From: Aplectana chamaeleonis
Lineage: Eukaryota > Nematoda > Chromadorea > Rhabditida > Cosmocercidae
Length of the DNA: 64,000 bases
Direction: 5' to 3'
Assembly (NCBI GenBank): GCA_029168955.1
Contig: JAPDOI010000009.1
Coordinates: 2,294,001-2,358,000, forward strand
Under the pieces are notes generated by a model that ran no database searches, had not been told where the DNA came from, and worked only from the letters and a program-made list of their open reading frames with translations. Shown here in pieces: positions 11,801 to 23,238 of this stretch; the stretch's first letter is position 1, and each line of letters opens with the position of its first letter. A program made the translations under genes and the position numbers.

Positions 11801-14800
11801 GAGGTGGTAGTGACAGAGACTGATCGGGCCCGGGTGTCGCCTATGTGTCGCTTATTTGGTAGAATCACCTGAAAATCACATGATTCATTTCTGAGGGTGT
11901 ACTGTGCCCTTGATGTCGTTTTCTTAAGGGGTCTGCAGAGTTGCAGAGACCGGCGAGTGGTAGCCGAGCGTCAGCCTCGACGCGGCGACAGAAATGTTTC
12001 GAAACATTATCGTCGCGTCGTCGGCTGCCGCTCGCTGGCAGTCATGTAGGGCCGTCGCTGCGTCAATACACTCTGCGGTGCCCCCTCGTCGCCCTTCACG
12101 CCGCGTCGGTCGCCATCGTCGCCGAATATAATCGATATTACATCACCCAGTGCTGTTCGTCGCTGCGAGCAACGCCGTGACTTCAACTCTGCGGACCCCT
12201 TTATTCGAGGTAGGAGTCAATAGCGTGCGGCACTTCGGTTGCGAGTTAGCGCTTTCGATTGCGAAATCATCTGATCGATAGGCATAATCTTCAGGTTTTC
12301 ACACATGTCACCTACAGGCGTCGTTGCTTCCAGACAAGGGCGATACCCAAATCATACCCGTTCCCTTTTCACCCATTAGGAATGCTCACGCAGCATGGTA
12401 TCTTAATTTTTTAACATTTAACTACTTACATACTTAGGCCCTAATGCTTGCGCCACCGCTTTGACACTGGCTGACTCCCACGGTGCAGAGGGTAATAATG
12501 GAATCTTGCCCTGGTCATTCGATTAGAAAACTGCTCTATGCTAATGCGTGCAGAATAATTCGATCAATAGCCACCACCCTTTCATTTTTCCGCGTGTCAC
12601 TTTTCTCGACGAGTAACGTCGCAGCTTCGTAACCGCTCAGGCAATGGGGCGGACTCATCGCGCACAAAAATTGTTGAATAGTACTTACCGTGCTCAGGAA
12701 CCGTTTCTACCGCGAGAAAAAATCCAAGTAGAACCGATCGCGGACAAGTTTCGATTGCTCGATTTCTTCGCGCTGTATCGCTTATCGCGGGCAGCTACTG
12801 GTAAGTAGAACTTACCGCGACCATAAATGGTTTCTATCGCGTACAACAACGTAAACAGGACTGATCGCGAACGACCTGCATCGTATTCCGGCTGATCGCG
12901 AGCAACGGCTTATATCGGACTGACCGCGACGGACCCCGCCTCGACTACGATGCACTGTTCTGTGTGGTAAAACGAGATTGTCGCCGGTGCAGTTACCCAA
13001 GTTTGAGGTACACCTATTACCTCCTTGGTTGCACTAGCGGGAATACACTCTGTCCGTTGATAGAGGTCGTAACGCCCGCAGGTGCCTAACTTTGGTTCTA
13101 GGCTCTGCCTAGTTGTATTATAATTAATAACTAAATTAATAAGAATTTTTGTGGTCGGTCTCTTTTTTAATCAGCCGTAGTGATCGCGAGCCCATTTAGA
13201 GCTGACCGCGCGCCAAAGCAGCGGGCTGATCGCCGTTGACCACGCGTTCGTTCCTATTCGGCGTCGCGATAAGTCCGCCCAAATGTCTGAGCGGATGGCA
13301 CGGACCATATCTCGTTGATTTTGCTCCTAATTTTTTCACCCCTTCAGTCAATAAGAGTGATTGGTTTTTTTTTCAGATACAGTTTCATGATCCACTGTTG
13401 GGCTCATACCTTGTGGAGTCTACTGTTCTCTTTTTCGTATCGTTATTATGTCTTGATGTGTTCATCGCCTAGCTATCGTAATGTAGTTGCTATCATTCTG
13501 CTTATTTATTTGCCGTCCTTCTTTCAATTCGTGAGTTCAAAGAAAATGTGTTTGCATCTGGATGGGCCAGAAAACTATGTTCAGCTGGAGGTATTCGGGC
13601 CCACGACAACTCCAGAAGAGTTTAACACAACTTAGCTAAATTAATGTGTCGCTCAACCTCAGCCTAGCTGACATATCCTACTGAACCTTTCGTTTAAGGT
13701 AACACTCAGCCTCGCTAACGACAATGCAGATGATCTCAAGTTGGTGGTTGGAGAGAAATTTCACTACGACTTGACCACAGAATGCGTCACTGGTCACCTA
13801 AATATTATCAATTGGAAAACGCTCTTTGCGATTCTTCATATGACTTTACCGGTTGCTCCTGTTTACACAGCTATTCTTGTGCTTAGAAGAGTTATGATAT
13901 CAAAGCTTCAGAGTGAAAAGGCAATGTCTGAATACAGTCGACAGCTGCAATCGCAGTTGCTCAAGGTTAGACGCACTATGCTCTACAATATTGATAATTC
14001 TAGTTCTTAGAGAATAGCCCCTACAGCAAAATTTAAAAGCAGATAACCACGATAAAAACCATGTCTGATTGTTTGCTGGAGATCGGCAGCTGCGGGGCCT
14101 AGCGCAACCCTAACGTTGAAAAAACTAAGACAAATGAGCTCGGAACGGTCCCCTACGGCCCTAAAGTTAGACATCCGTCAGCTCTTCACACCCCAGATGC
14201 ACTTTCCACGCACATCGACGTGAACAAATGAAAGCTTGAAATTGTGAGATGAGCGATGGTTTCCGATTATTGGCCCCGTTCTTCCCTTTAATATCAACTT
14301 CTCTCTTTACTCAGGTCAGCTCGCATACATCGGCTGCAAAAGACGGAAGTTACAAGCCTCGGACAACTCGTCCACCCTGTTTCCTTAGCTCAATTTTTGA
14401 GGGACCATAACTCCGTTCCTAGAAGGTCTTGTACGATTCCAAAAACATCATTGGCATCAGCATGGGACCCTCTTCAGGATAGGCGGGAAAGCAGAAAAAC
14501 GATTATTATCGTGAACACTGCCTTTAAAGCCACAGTCCAAGCTCAGAATCGATTTTTCGTTTCTGTGCCTATCTTGGAGAAATTTCACGCTGATCACAAT
14601 TTTGTCTTCAGAATCGCTCAGAACTCACTATGAACCGAGTTACGGCTCTTCAAAAATTCTGAATTTGAACTGGTAGAAGTTCGCGGACGAGTTGTCCTGA
14701 GCCTGTATTTTCTCGTTATTCGCAGCCATCATTCTGAAGCAGGTCACAATATAAAGCCAGACTGATAAAGAAAGGAAGAACATAGATATTGAATGAAATC

Positions 14801-15512
14801 ATTCGCGCATCTCCTCCCTAATGAGGTCGGAAACCTGTCAGTGGGCGTTGCCCATTTTTTCTTTCAAGGGGGCGTGGTCGACTTTTTCCTAGCTTTTTCT
14901 CGCTTATTTGAGCGAACTGAGATTTCGCGCTTGGCAGGGTTGCTATAGACGGCGACCGGACCAAAATATCAAAAACTACCTCTGAGGTTGGACTGTGCCT
15001 TTAAGCGTTTCAACGATTTAAGTGTAGTTTATATGTTTTGACAGGTGCGCACCATAGATTACTGCTTCAAAATGTGGTGCCAAAGAGTCCACACCATAGA
15101 TTAGTCGTTAGAGTGTTAAGATGCCTGAACTCTACTGGAGTGCCACTTTTATAACAACCAGAAATTATAATTGCAGCGGGGCAACTTGTATGAACAGAAC
15201 TTTCAGGCTCTCACATACCAAGCCTGTCTGCCAGTCTTCTTCCTGTTCGCTGTGATCACCTATGCTATCGGTCAACTGAATATTTATCATCATCCGCTCC
15301 TACAGTATTCCACGTGTATTCTCATCGGTTTTATACCCATGTTGAGCCCCCTTATGTCGCTCTATTTTATCCGCCCCTATCGCGTATGTATTTCTGCAAA
15401 GCTCCAAAAGACTCATTCTCTATGGACAAAGAATGAAGTCTCGATGATGCAACGAAGTCAGGAAGTTGTTCATAATGGCATCAAATCACACCAACTGCAT
15501 ACCGTAGAATAA
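8864..15512 (+). CDS. Srd-like serpentine chemoreceptor (7-TM GPCR)
   Basis: Five exons join in frame: 8864-9057, 9218-9298, 13377-13530, 13699-13965 and 15177-15512, giving 343 aa, the usual size of nematode Srd receptors. Exon 1 gives a hydrophobic N-terminus with TM1 and TM2 (motif FGIFANSLLI). Exon 2 gives the SHGPCKYLGP stretch before TM3. Exon 3 carries HCWAHTLWSLLFSFSYRYYV, typical of Srd TM3. Exon 4 covers the extracellular loop and TM5. Exon 5 holds TM6, TM7 and the conserved LYFIRPYR end. Such receptors sit in the membrane of sensory neurons and detect chemicals; the ligand is unknown. Acceptors are TTTCTAG, TTTTCAG, TTTAAG and TTGCAG. Intron 2 is 4.1 kb and intron 4 is 1.2 kb, both filled with mobile elements, yet no reading frame is broken. 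Family assignment is by sequence pattern; another class of the Str superfamily is the main alternative. Confidence 0.85.
9486..10567. mobile_element. Foldback element in receptor intron 2
   Basis: About 120 bp at the left (from ACAAGGGAAGTAT near 9488) is repeated in inverted orientation at the right, ending near 10565. The arms include TAGTATCTCTTCTGGCTCAA and a conserved GCCGCGAGCCGCAGGTTC. A fragment of the same arm recurs at 33797-33860. The interior contains short CTACCGTA-like words also seen near 18790-18980. Confidence 0.75.
10568..11268. other. Receptor intron 2, nothing recognised
   Basis: No exon or repeat boundary could be supported here. Confidence 0.4.
11269..11803. mobile_element. 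Inverted-repeat element family H, copy 1
   Basis: The left end CTCAGGCGAT leads into CCCCGAGCCG. The right end is the inverse, CGGCTCGGGG followed by ATCATCTGAG. A shorter copy with the same ends lies at 27989-28206. No intact coding sequence was found. Confidence 0.65.
11927..12200. mobile_element. MITE with 3-bp TTA target duplication
   Basis: The ends AGGGGTCTGCAGAGTTG and CAACTCTGCGGACCCCT are inverted repeats with one mismatch, flanked by TTA on both sides. The 274-bp GC-rich interior is non-coding. A 3-bp TTA/TWA duplication is typical of the PIF/Harbinger superfamily; that placement is inference. Confidence 0.75.
12201..13376. other. Receptor intron 2, degenerate GATCGCG-rich repeat
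   Basis: From about 12700 to 12960 and again near 13180-13265 the word TGATCGCG and variants recur at irregular spacing. This looks like a decayed satellite or element. No exon is seen until the acceptor at 13376. Confidence 0.4.
12986..13007 (+). ncRNA. SL1-like spliced-leader remnant
   Basis: The last 15 bases match SL1 exactly and three of the first seven differ. It is followed by GTACACC, keeping a GT at the donor position. It lies in intron 2 of the receptor gene, on the same strand. Confidence 0.45.
14033..14527. mobile_element. TTAA MITE, family B, copy 2
   Basis: Runs from a TTAA with a decayed left end (AAGCAGATAACCACGAT) to ATCGTGAACACTGCCT followed by TTAA. The interior matches copy 1 at 929-1422 closely. 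The closing TTAA is shared with the adjoining family A element. It lies in the last intron of the receptor gene. Confidence 0.75.
14524..15004. mobile_element. TTAA MITE, family A, copy 3
   Basis: Starts at the TTAA that ends the family B element and runs to GGACTGTGCCT followed by TTAA. Here the order is B then A, the reverse of the composite at 448-1422. Confidence 0.75.
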
Positions 15513-15513
15513 A
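15508..15513 (+). promoter_or_regulatory. AATAAA overlapping the receptor stop codon
   Basis: An exact AATAAA overlaps the TAA stop of the receptor gene. It could act as a poly(A) signal with a very short 3' UTR, or be a coincidence of the stop context. Confidence 0.35.
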
Positions 15514-15897
15514 CTAATTACTCTTCTTCTCTTCTCAGGTTGGGAGTCAATTGATGAACACCTTTTTTTTGGTATGGAATAGAGATCGCGTGCACAAAAG
15601 TATCGGAAGGGACACTGCCTCAAGACATTGGCAATTTCGACCAACATTTAGGTCTCAGGCGGTTGCACAAACAGTTCTGAGGGAGCCGACTTTGTGTGAG
15701 AAACCGTCTGAATTTAGTCTGAGTCGATTTGACGCTAAACGGAATTAACGAAAAAGCTACTACTCGGCCATGTCGACTCGCGACTACCTGGACATTCGCC
15801 AATTTTACGGACAATTAGGTCAACAATCAGGTTTGAACCATTCAAAGTGGTGCTAAAAAAATTCTCAGGCGATTTTGAGTTGAAAAAGAGACCTGAG
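15513..15897. other. No gene recognised downstream of the receptor
   Basis: A splice-acceptor-like TTCTCAG at about 15533-15539 precedes an open frame to about 15748, but the translation shows no receptor or other family feature. Confidence 0.35.
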
Positions 15898-17210
15898 TTT
15901 AACACTTAAGGGACCGCGTGTCCACACTGCGCACCCACGCCATAAAACTTTCAATATTTTCTGAAGTTCTAATGCGTGGAGCCCTCCTCAAACATGAATA
16001 GGTTCTTCACAATGTAAACTATCTACATTCACAGTGGTCAAGCATTTTGAGTGTTCTTAGTAATTTTACTACCACCTCCGAAAATGGCACTTTTCGAATT
16101 TCCGAGCTTCTTTGGTGAGAAGAAAATTGTCCCAAACTCTGCTCAAGGGGGTTATTAAGATGATGCTCATCACGTAACTGATGTCCTCTAGTTGATTTTC
16201 GGAATAGCAGTGACACCTATTTGAGATAACTGCAGTAGGCCATCGTTTAAAATTGTGCTGTCTTGACCCCGATGTTCATTCGAGCTGCTGCACAAGGTTC
16301 CGGTGTTCACTTTGCAATTTTCAATGAAAAAAACGTCGATTGCGGTATGTTAGCCATCGTTCATCTTTGTTTCAGATTTCGCTAAATTACGAGAGGGAAA
16401 TAGCTTGAGGGGGGGGGGGTGAAAACCTGTGAATAGTTCGATGCTCAAAATTTTGTTGATACTTCCCTACGGGGTGTATTTGGAGGCCTCGATGAACAAT
16501 CAAATGATGTTTTTTTCAAGATTCCAAAAGGACCGTTGTTGTCTGCCATTCGTTATCCGTTGAAAAACGTTTGGGGTTTGGTGCGACTTCGCTCAGGTGG
16601 TCATTTGGGGGGGGGGGGGGGTGGTGATTATAAATCTGATTCCCATTTTGAGTTTATTGATGAAATTCTCATCGGTTACATCGGACAAATTTGCAGGTCA
16701 AAGTTTATGAGTCCGCCGAAAGTTCTCCATGAGGTTCAATAGGACATTGCAAAGTAGAAGTTCGTTCATTTTTCAAATTTTCAATAATTTAGGTTGGCTC
16801 CGCATGGCTCAGCTCTGACCATATTCTGTAACCTGCAGAAAATTCTAGAAGTCTAGAGACAAACGTTTATTTTGTGACTAGCACGCCCAAAATTTGCGTA
16901 AAGTGTTTCAAAGCACCTTGTGCATGCAAAGTTGAAATACCTTACAAAAAACAAGACAAAGCAGGCCCGTAAGAAAGCGGTGAATCATTGCTTCACTATG
17001 GCCTTACTTCAAATCTCTATTTACTCTCTGTACCCTCAACTGGAGTGGAAATGGAGTGCTGGTTGTGTAAGTAAGAAAGCCAGCTCCGATCAAAATGGTT
17101 CCCAGCGGACCGCGTGTCCACACATGTCACCCACGGAAACGATTAGCCGTGGAGCGCACCGGTCGGCTGTGGAAATTAGCCGTGGAGCAGGCGGTCTCTT
17201 AAGTGTTAAA
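15898..17210. mobile_element. Candidate 1.3-kb inverted-repeat element
   Basis: The left end TTTAACACTTAAGGGACCGC matches the inverse of the right end GCGGTCTCTTAAGTGTTAAA at 19 of 20 positions. A CCGCGTGTCCACAC motif recurs near both ends. The interior includes two poly-G runs (about 16410 and 16610) and no convincing coding region. Confidence 0.5.
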
Positions 17211-19140
17211 ACCAAAGAATCAGTCAAAGAGGCATCATTCTCAAACTAGCTTGACAAAACTCTGAATCTCATCGGTCAACGCTAGCGGTGCGACGGTTAT
17301 TTCCATATACGGTGAGAAAGCAGAGGCCAAAGGGAAATTTTAGGGGTTGTCAAAGGTCCTCTATCGATTGAATCCTTTTTCACAGTCTTTTATTGATTTT
17401 TAGAAAAAAATCAATAGAATCGATAATTCCAGAAAATCGATAAAATTCCACGGCAGTGATTTCTATTGATAGAGGATTCTCAAACACGTATAACTGTGAA
17501 GTTTGACCACTGATTTTCTTCGATAAAGTGAAATACCATCTCACTGACAGCGTTGACGGATGAGATTCAGAGGTTTGTGCTAGTTTGCGATGCCGCACTT
17601 TGGAAATTTCGAACGTTGCTCGACCCTCATAGGAGGAGGTGCGGGCTGTGTAGACAATTCACTACATACGCAACAAGGAAACTGATTGTCTCACAACACG
17701 AATTTGAACCGAGAGCCTTGAGGTCAACACTAAGCTGATATGTATAAAGAATAGACGGCGCACTGCAGGACCTCGGCAAGACATAACGAGTGGGCAAGCA
17801 GAGACGATCGCTAGGGAACCTATGGTTCAAACATATACGGTTAGGTTACAAGTGTTTTCGGTGTTTTTATCGAAAATGAAATGTGTTTGTGGTCTTTTTT
17901 CCGGATGCTCATATGACTTCCAATATTTTTAAGCTCTGGTGAAGAAGTACATAGTGACACTGAAATCACTGGCAATGCTGATTCAACTGATATCGCCCGC
18001 GCGTTTTGAACAGTGCGATAACGATTCGGAAAAAAATCACTCATGACTTACATTGCCCTCAAAAATGCTAAATATGTGAAGTACTCATGGTGGAATCTTC
18101 AAAGTTAAGGAAGAGTGCGTTCACAAAAATCTCTTGTTATGGCGAAGATTACTTCTTCACTTACAGCCCTACCAGAGTTGAATGGAAAAGAACGAGTCGC
18201 TTGGGAAGCTTTCAAAACCGCCGAGTTAGTTGCTACGCAGACAAACAGGCTTACCTGGTCGATTCCACAACTCTTCTAGCTTTAATGTAGGTAAGCTTTC
18301 CCAACCAGGGCATTACGCGAGCAATATGAAAGCGCGGTCCGTCTCACTCATAAGGAAGGGTTGCACGCATAAGATGGAGTTTCGAGATGCAACTTTAATA
18401 TGTTCTAAGGGGAGGACAGTCATCCAATATTCCATACTCAAAATCGGCTAAATGCCTCAGAGCTGTACAGGATATTTCCAAAAGTGGGCATTTTCATAGC
18501 TTTGCCAAGAGAAGAGAATGACGATATTTAGTGCGTTCGAAAGTGTCTCAGGTTGAGCGCAAAACATCTTTATAAGGGTTGGTTTGGGTGCTGATTATGA
18601 ATTTGAGGCCCATCTGTGAATATTTGAAAAATTCTATCTGATTTTATCTTGAAGCTTGAAAATGGGGGAAATTTCGCTGCCCATATGCGACTTTTGACGG
18701 CTTCGAGAATGCTACGATCGATTCGCCTCAAAACGTGTACATAAGCGCCATTCGGGATGCCTAACACTAATCTGCAACCCGTTTATCGATTTTCGCAAAT
18801 TTATGGCAGGCTACGGTGGGTATACGGTAGCTCGGCCGAAGTCTCAGATTTGACTTAAAATGTCACTGTGGGTGTTATTTGGGACGCTGAACACGAATTT
18901 GAGGTCCATTTTTCGATTTTCAAAACTTTAAGGTAAGTAACGCCAGTTAAAAGGAATTATGCCTACAGTAACCTACAGTAACCCTAAGTCTGGCGATGGA
19001 TAGACCCCAGATTAGGGTTCAGCACCCTAAATAAAATCCAGTTGAAAGTTTTGAGTTGAATCCGAAATTTTTTTCTGAACGCCTCAAAAAATCCCTGATG
19101 GGGTACCCTTACCTTTTTGTGAAGGAATGAGAATGCCATT
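17211..19140. other. No gene recognised
   Basis: Short open frames near 18087-18450 show no family motif or exon structure. The part from 18780 to 18980 shares CTACGGT/CTACAGT words with the foldback at 9486-10567. Confidence 0.4.
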
Positions 19141-19423
19141 TACTGTGCTTATCTGGGTCAAATTCCGGTCCGCAATTGCGTCTCGACACGCTCTGCGACC
19201 GCGCGCTTCTGAGTCGGAAGAGTTTCCAGCGCCGCAGCTGCCGATCTGTTGACTCCAGGTGGGTTTTAGAAACTGAAAACTAAACAAAATTGAAGAAAAC
19301 TGTCTAAAAAAGCCATTTCTAGTCGGCTTTGGAGCTGGAAACTCTATTGAATCGAGCGCGTGCGGCCGCAAAGCGTGTCGAGACGCAATTGCGGACCGGA
19401 ATTTGACCCAGATAAGCACAGTA
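19141..19423. mobile_element. Foldback MITE flanked by TA
   Basis: Arms of about 60 bp form a palindrome, from CTGTGCTTATCTGGGTCAAA at the left to its inverse at the right, flanked by TA. A TA duplication and long inverted ends fit a Tc1/mariner-type MITE. The loop is non-coding. Confidence 0.75.
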
Positions 19424-20195
19424 GCCAATTTCAAGCAGGGGTCATTTATGTATGTACTCTCACAGACTTACAGCAATGACAATATGGTTTTCCGAATCGC
19501 AACCGGAAAGGGGCGAGCCTCCCTTGTCAGAGCGCAGACGAAAGAACGATACTTGATGTGTCACGCTCCACGAAATTGAGACAAGGAAATCGGAGATCTA
19601 AGCTCTGCAGACGGTCGAAGAACAGGGACGAGGTGGGACAAGAGCTTCACCTGATTGGGTGTTGCTTGGCCTCAAACGCACTACTAACCATCCTCCAATC
19701 CTATGGTCAGAATTCTCTACTGAATTTATGAACCTTGATGTGAGGTATGAGGGTCCTCGGGTTCCAAAAACGATGAAAGTTTCCTGGCTAACAATGGCGC
19801 ACGATATGGACGAATGAATCGTTACTGGTGCAGGCTCGACCCTGTCACTGATCAACGGGAGGAAAGACGATACATGTGAGAGCTTTGTAAGTCTCCAGAA
19901 TCAGCAAGCCGTATCAACGTGATTTGACGACTTCTCCGTCACTCCGTTAGGCATTAACTTGTGTGAAAAACCGCGCTTACCGGTTGGTGCGTCAGCACGC
20001 TAAAGCCTGAAGGCTGGCCGCGTCAGCCCCGGCCCATACCACCGTTGTTGACTGGCAAACCTCTTCTTCTCCGCGACTAAACTCTGTTGTGGTAGCACAC
20101 ATGAGGTGTCCATAACCGGCGTCTATCGAGACGACAAGCACAAACGTCAGTTGCCGTGCAATAGTTTTTTTTTTTTGGCTCTTACCCTTCTCGTT
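19424..20195. other. No gene recognised
   Basis: No exon, RNA gene or repeat boundary could be supported. Confidence 0.4.
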
Positions 20196-20362
20196 ATGGG
20201 CGCGATCTCGGTCGACCCCGGTGAGCATGGAATCAATATGCCAGCGATGCTGCCACTGAACCACCCACCGTGCCACTGCACCGTCAACCTGCTGAGATAG
20301 TGGCGGCGGCACTGGCGTATTGATTCGCATGCCCACCGGGGTCGACCGAGAACGCGTCCATG
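20196..20362. repeat. Foldback repeat
   Basis: The left arm (about 20196-20270) and right arm (about 20290-20362) pair imperfectly, including CTCGGTCGACCCCGGTG and its inverse. Outer boundaries are uncertain. Confidence 0.5.
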
Positions 20363-21894
20363 TACGTGCATTACGGTACATAGAGGGCCGGTGGCGGACC
20401 GTGTTTTGTGCAATTCGAGATAAGCAGAGTATTGTTCAGTGAATGAACGTTATCGATTGCGCAGGGCCGCGTGCGCCGGTGATGATCGCGCCATGATTCG
20501 AATAGAATTTGTAGAGGGATCATAGATGGCAAACATCCACACTAAGGAATTTCTAAGTCACCTGAGACTTTAACGAAAGCTGCGGGATGGCTTCATGCAA
20601 CTTAATTCAAGTTCGTGAGTAACCTGAAACGATGCTGAGTGTAAATTGACGAGATTTTCGACTAAAGTAACATGAAACTTGCGGTATAAAACACGCACAC
20701 CTTTCTGAACATTGCGAGTAACCTGCGATATCGTTACTTGAAGCCAACACACGACATGACCGGCACACCAACACGCAACGCGGACGGCTCCTTGAGCGCG
20801 ATCTAGAGCCTCCAGCCGTTTATCGGGGTCCAAGTATCTCAAACTTGAGTAATCAAACAAAGACGATGATGACATCTGACAATGAGTCCTGCCCAATAGT
20901 GCAATGTATACTACTTCAGAAATGACCTGCTTGGAAAAAATATGCACACACACTCACATGCAAGATCTCGTGTAACATACAACAGTCCACAGTCTAATTA
21001 TATACAGTACCGTGCAGAAGTCTATTCGCCTGGAATTTTCGCGGATAACGTTTCTATACATATCTTATGGGGCATCACAACCTTTGCTTTACACATACAC
21101 AGAATTGGTTTTTAAGCATGCAGTCTTTAGATATGGAATTTATTCATCATTTTGTATCTTAAATTAGGACTATTCCTTCGAAACATGACTATTACAATTC
21201 CAAACCCATAGCTGTTATTCGCCGTTTGAGGGTCTTCGGAACCGTTGTATAACCTTATCGAAATATGATCTGCTTCAATTTATTTTTTAGAAAACAATTC
21301 GAAAGAAAATCATGCGATAATGCACCTATCAAGTATCTATCTTTGACATTATCGAAAAAGAGTGAAATTTATGGGCCAGTTGTACTTTGTCAAGGCTTAT
21401 GAATCACATAGTTTGTAATGGTTTCGGGGTGAATAATTTTACAGGGGTGAATTTTCGATCACTATCTCCAACCTGTTCAATTCTTGGTCCTCACAGAAAT
21501 TCTGATAGAGACTATTTTTTTGAAAAGCTATACAACGGTTCTGGAGACCTTAGAATGGCGAATAAGTGCTATGGGTTTGGAATTGTAATAGCCATGTTTT
21601 GAAGGATCATTCCTGATTTAAGGTAATACCGCGAAATTTATTAATTTTTTTCATTTATTTATTTATTATATGCACTCAGGGTGCTCAAGACAACACAGTG
21701 AAATAAAAAAAAGCGGCTAAAGTTATTCAAGGATAGCAATAACATCAACAGATACAACGAATACAACATGATCAACAAACAAAGAGGATTATTGAGCTGC
21801 AGAGCCAAATCGATGAGTTTCCATCGAACATAGCATTACTTCCTGGCTAAGTCTAGAAACCGTGACTAACAAAAAAAATCATACCTAAACTGTT
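20363..21894. other. Repeat-rich stretch without a recognised gene
   Basis: Near 20580-20780, AGTAAC-type words resemble those in the foldback at 38346-39026, and both places hold an SL1-like leader. Nothing else was recognised. Confidence 0.4.
20838..20859 (-). ncRNA. SL1-like spliced-leader remnant
   Basis: On the - strand this 22-mer differs from SL1 at three positions and keeps the CAAGTTTGAG end. It is followed by ATACTTGGACC, the same downstream sequence as the other copies, so the similarity extends past the leader. Confidence 0.5.
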
Positions 21895-22347
21895 CACTGG
21901 GCAAGCACAGAGGGTAATTGAAGAAGGAAACTTGCATACTTCTAGCCATATATGTATTGAGCAGCTTTGCCTTCGCCCTTTGCTTTTGCGCTTTTGTTTT
22001 GTCAGAGTAGTAAGGTAAAACTCGAGAGAAGCAACAGTTGTCTGTGATCTGAATTTGCAGGAGGGAGTGTGTACTGCCATCACTGGCGAAGAGGTCAGCC
22101 TGGGCAACGCAACTAACCTGATGTTATTCCGGGGCGGGCCAAATAGGTGCCCCTTTGATCTAAATACGAACCTCGGGCGTAAGACCCAGAACCAAGCAGG
22201 TCCAAAGACACCACTTGTTGACCCAATCAAAGCAAAGGCAAAGCACAAGTTCCCAAACTGGGCAAGAATCACGAGACATCCGTCAAAGTCACTGGGCAAG
22301 CACAGAGGGTAACTGAAGAAGGAAACTTGCCTACTTCTAGCCATATA
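21895..22347. repeat. 58-bp direct repeat pair
   Basis: A 58-bp block starting CACTGGGCAAGCACAGAGGG occurs at 21895-21952 and 22290-22347 with two differences. The 337 bp between are non-coding. They could be ends of one element or a local duplication. Confidence 0.7.
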
Positions 22348-22586
22348 CTCAAAAAGATGAATAATTTTCATATCTAAAAACTGCACGTTCAAAAACCAAT
22401 TTCGTGTATGTGTAAAACAAGGGTTGTGATGTCCCATAACATACTAAAGTTTCATTAAGTTTCGTTAAGGGCAAGTCAAGATATGTACGAAAACATCATT
22501 CGCGGAAATGCCCCGCGATTAGACCCTTGCACGGTACTGTATTCCCTTCCACAGTCCAGACAAGTTACATGTGTCGTAAAATCACA

Positions 22587-22839
22587 TACAGGCCATAAAA
22601 CGGCCAATGTCTCACCGTCGACTGCGTACCACGCGCTGCGCGACCGCACGTGCGTCGGAAGCAGACGAGTTTTGGCCGCCGCGCGACGAGTTTCAGCCGC
22701 CGCGCGGCGGCCGAAACGTCGCGCGGCGGCCAAAACTCGTCGCGCGGCGGCCAAAACCCGTCTGCTTCCGACGCGCGGGCGGTCGCGCAGCGCGTGGGAC
22801 GCAGTCGACGGTGAGACATTGGCCGTTTTATGACCTGTA
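22587..22839. mobile_element. GC-rich foldback MITE flanked by TA
   Basis: A near-perfect 253-bp palindrome with ends CAGGCCATAAAACGGCCAAT and its inverse, flanked by TA. The centre is a run of CGCGCGGCGGCC motifs. Open frames on both strands here are by-products of the palindrome. Confidence 0.75.
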
Positions 22840-23238
22840 TTTATCGTCTATTCCAGAGCGAAATCAATTCCCCTTTTTCGCCTGCGTCTGCGCTTATGGT
22901 GCATCTCCTTTTCCCCACACTTTCTCGCCGTCTCTCCTCCCGCACAAGCGCCAGGAGGAACAGAGTAAATTAGGCTCCGAAAAGGAGACAAAAGTCACAC
23001 CCGGGTATTTCATGTCACATGCGAGTCAGTTCACACCGAGCAACGTACTTACAATTTTGAAGACCACATATATATATTTATTTACACAAGTTTACACTCG
23101 TGTGAAAAAAAAAGAAAACAGGAAAACGAACAATCAACCTCAAACGGAATATTCAAAGCAAAGGTACTGTAAACCAATGAAACGAGAACAACGAAGGATC
23201 AGTCCGAAGAATAGCACAGGGAAACGAGCAACCCAGCA
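22840..23238. other. Possible 3' UTR of the adjacent LINE
   Basis: This lies immediately 3' of the LINE coding end on the - strand. No coding signature or defined 3' tail was identified. Confidence 0.3.
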
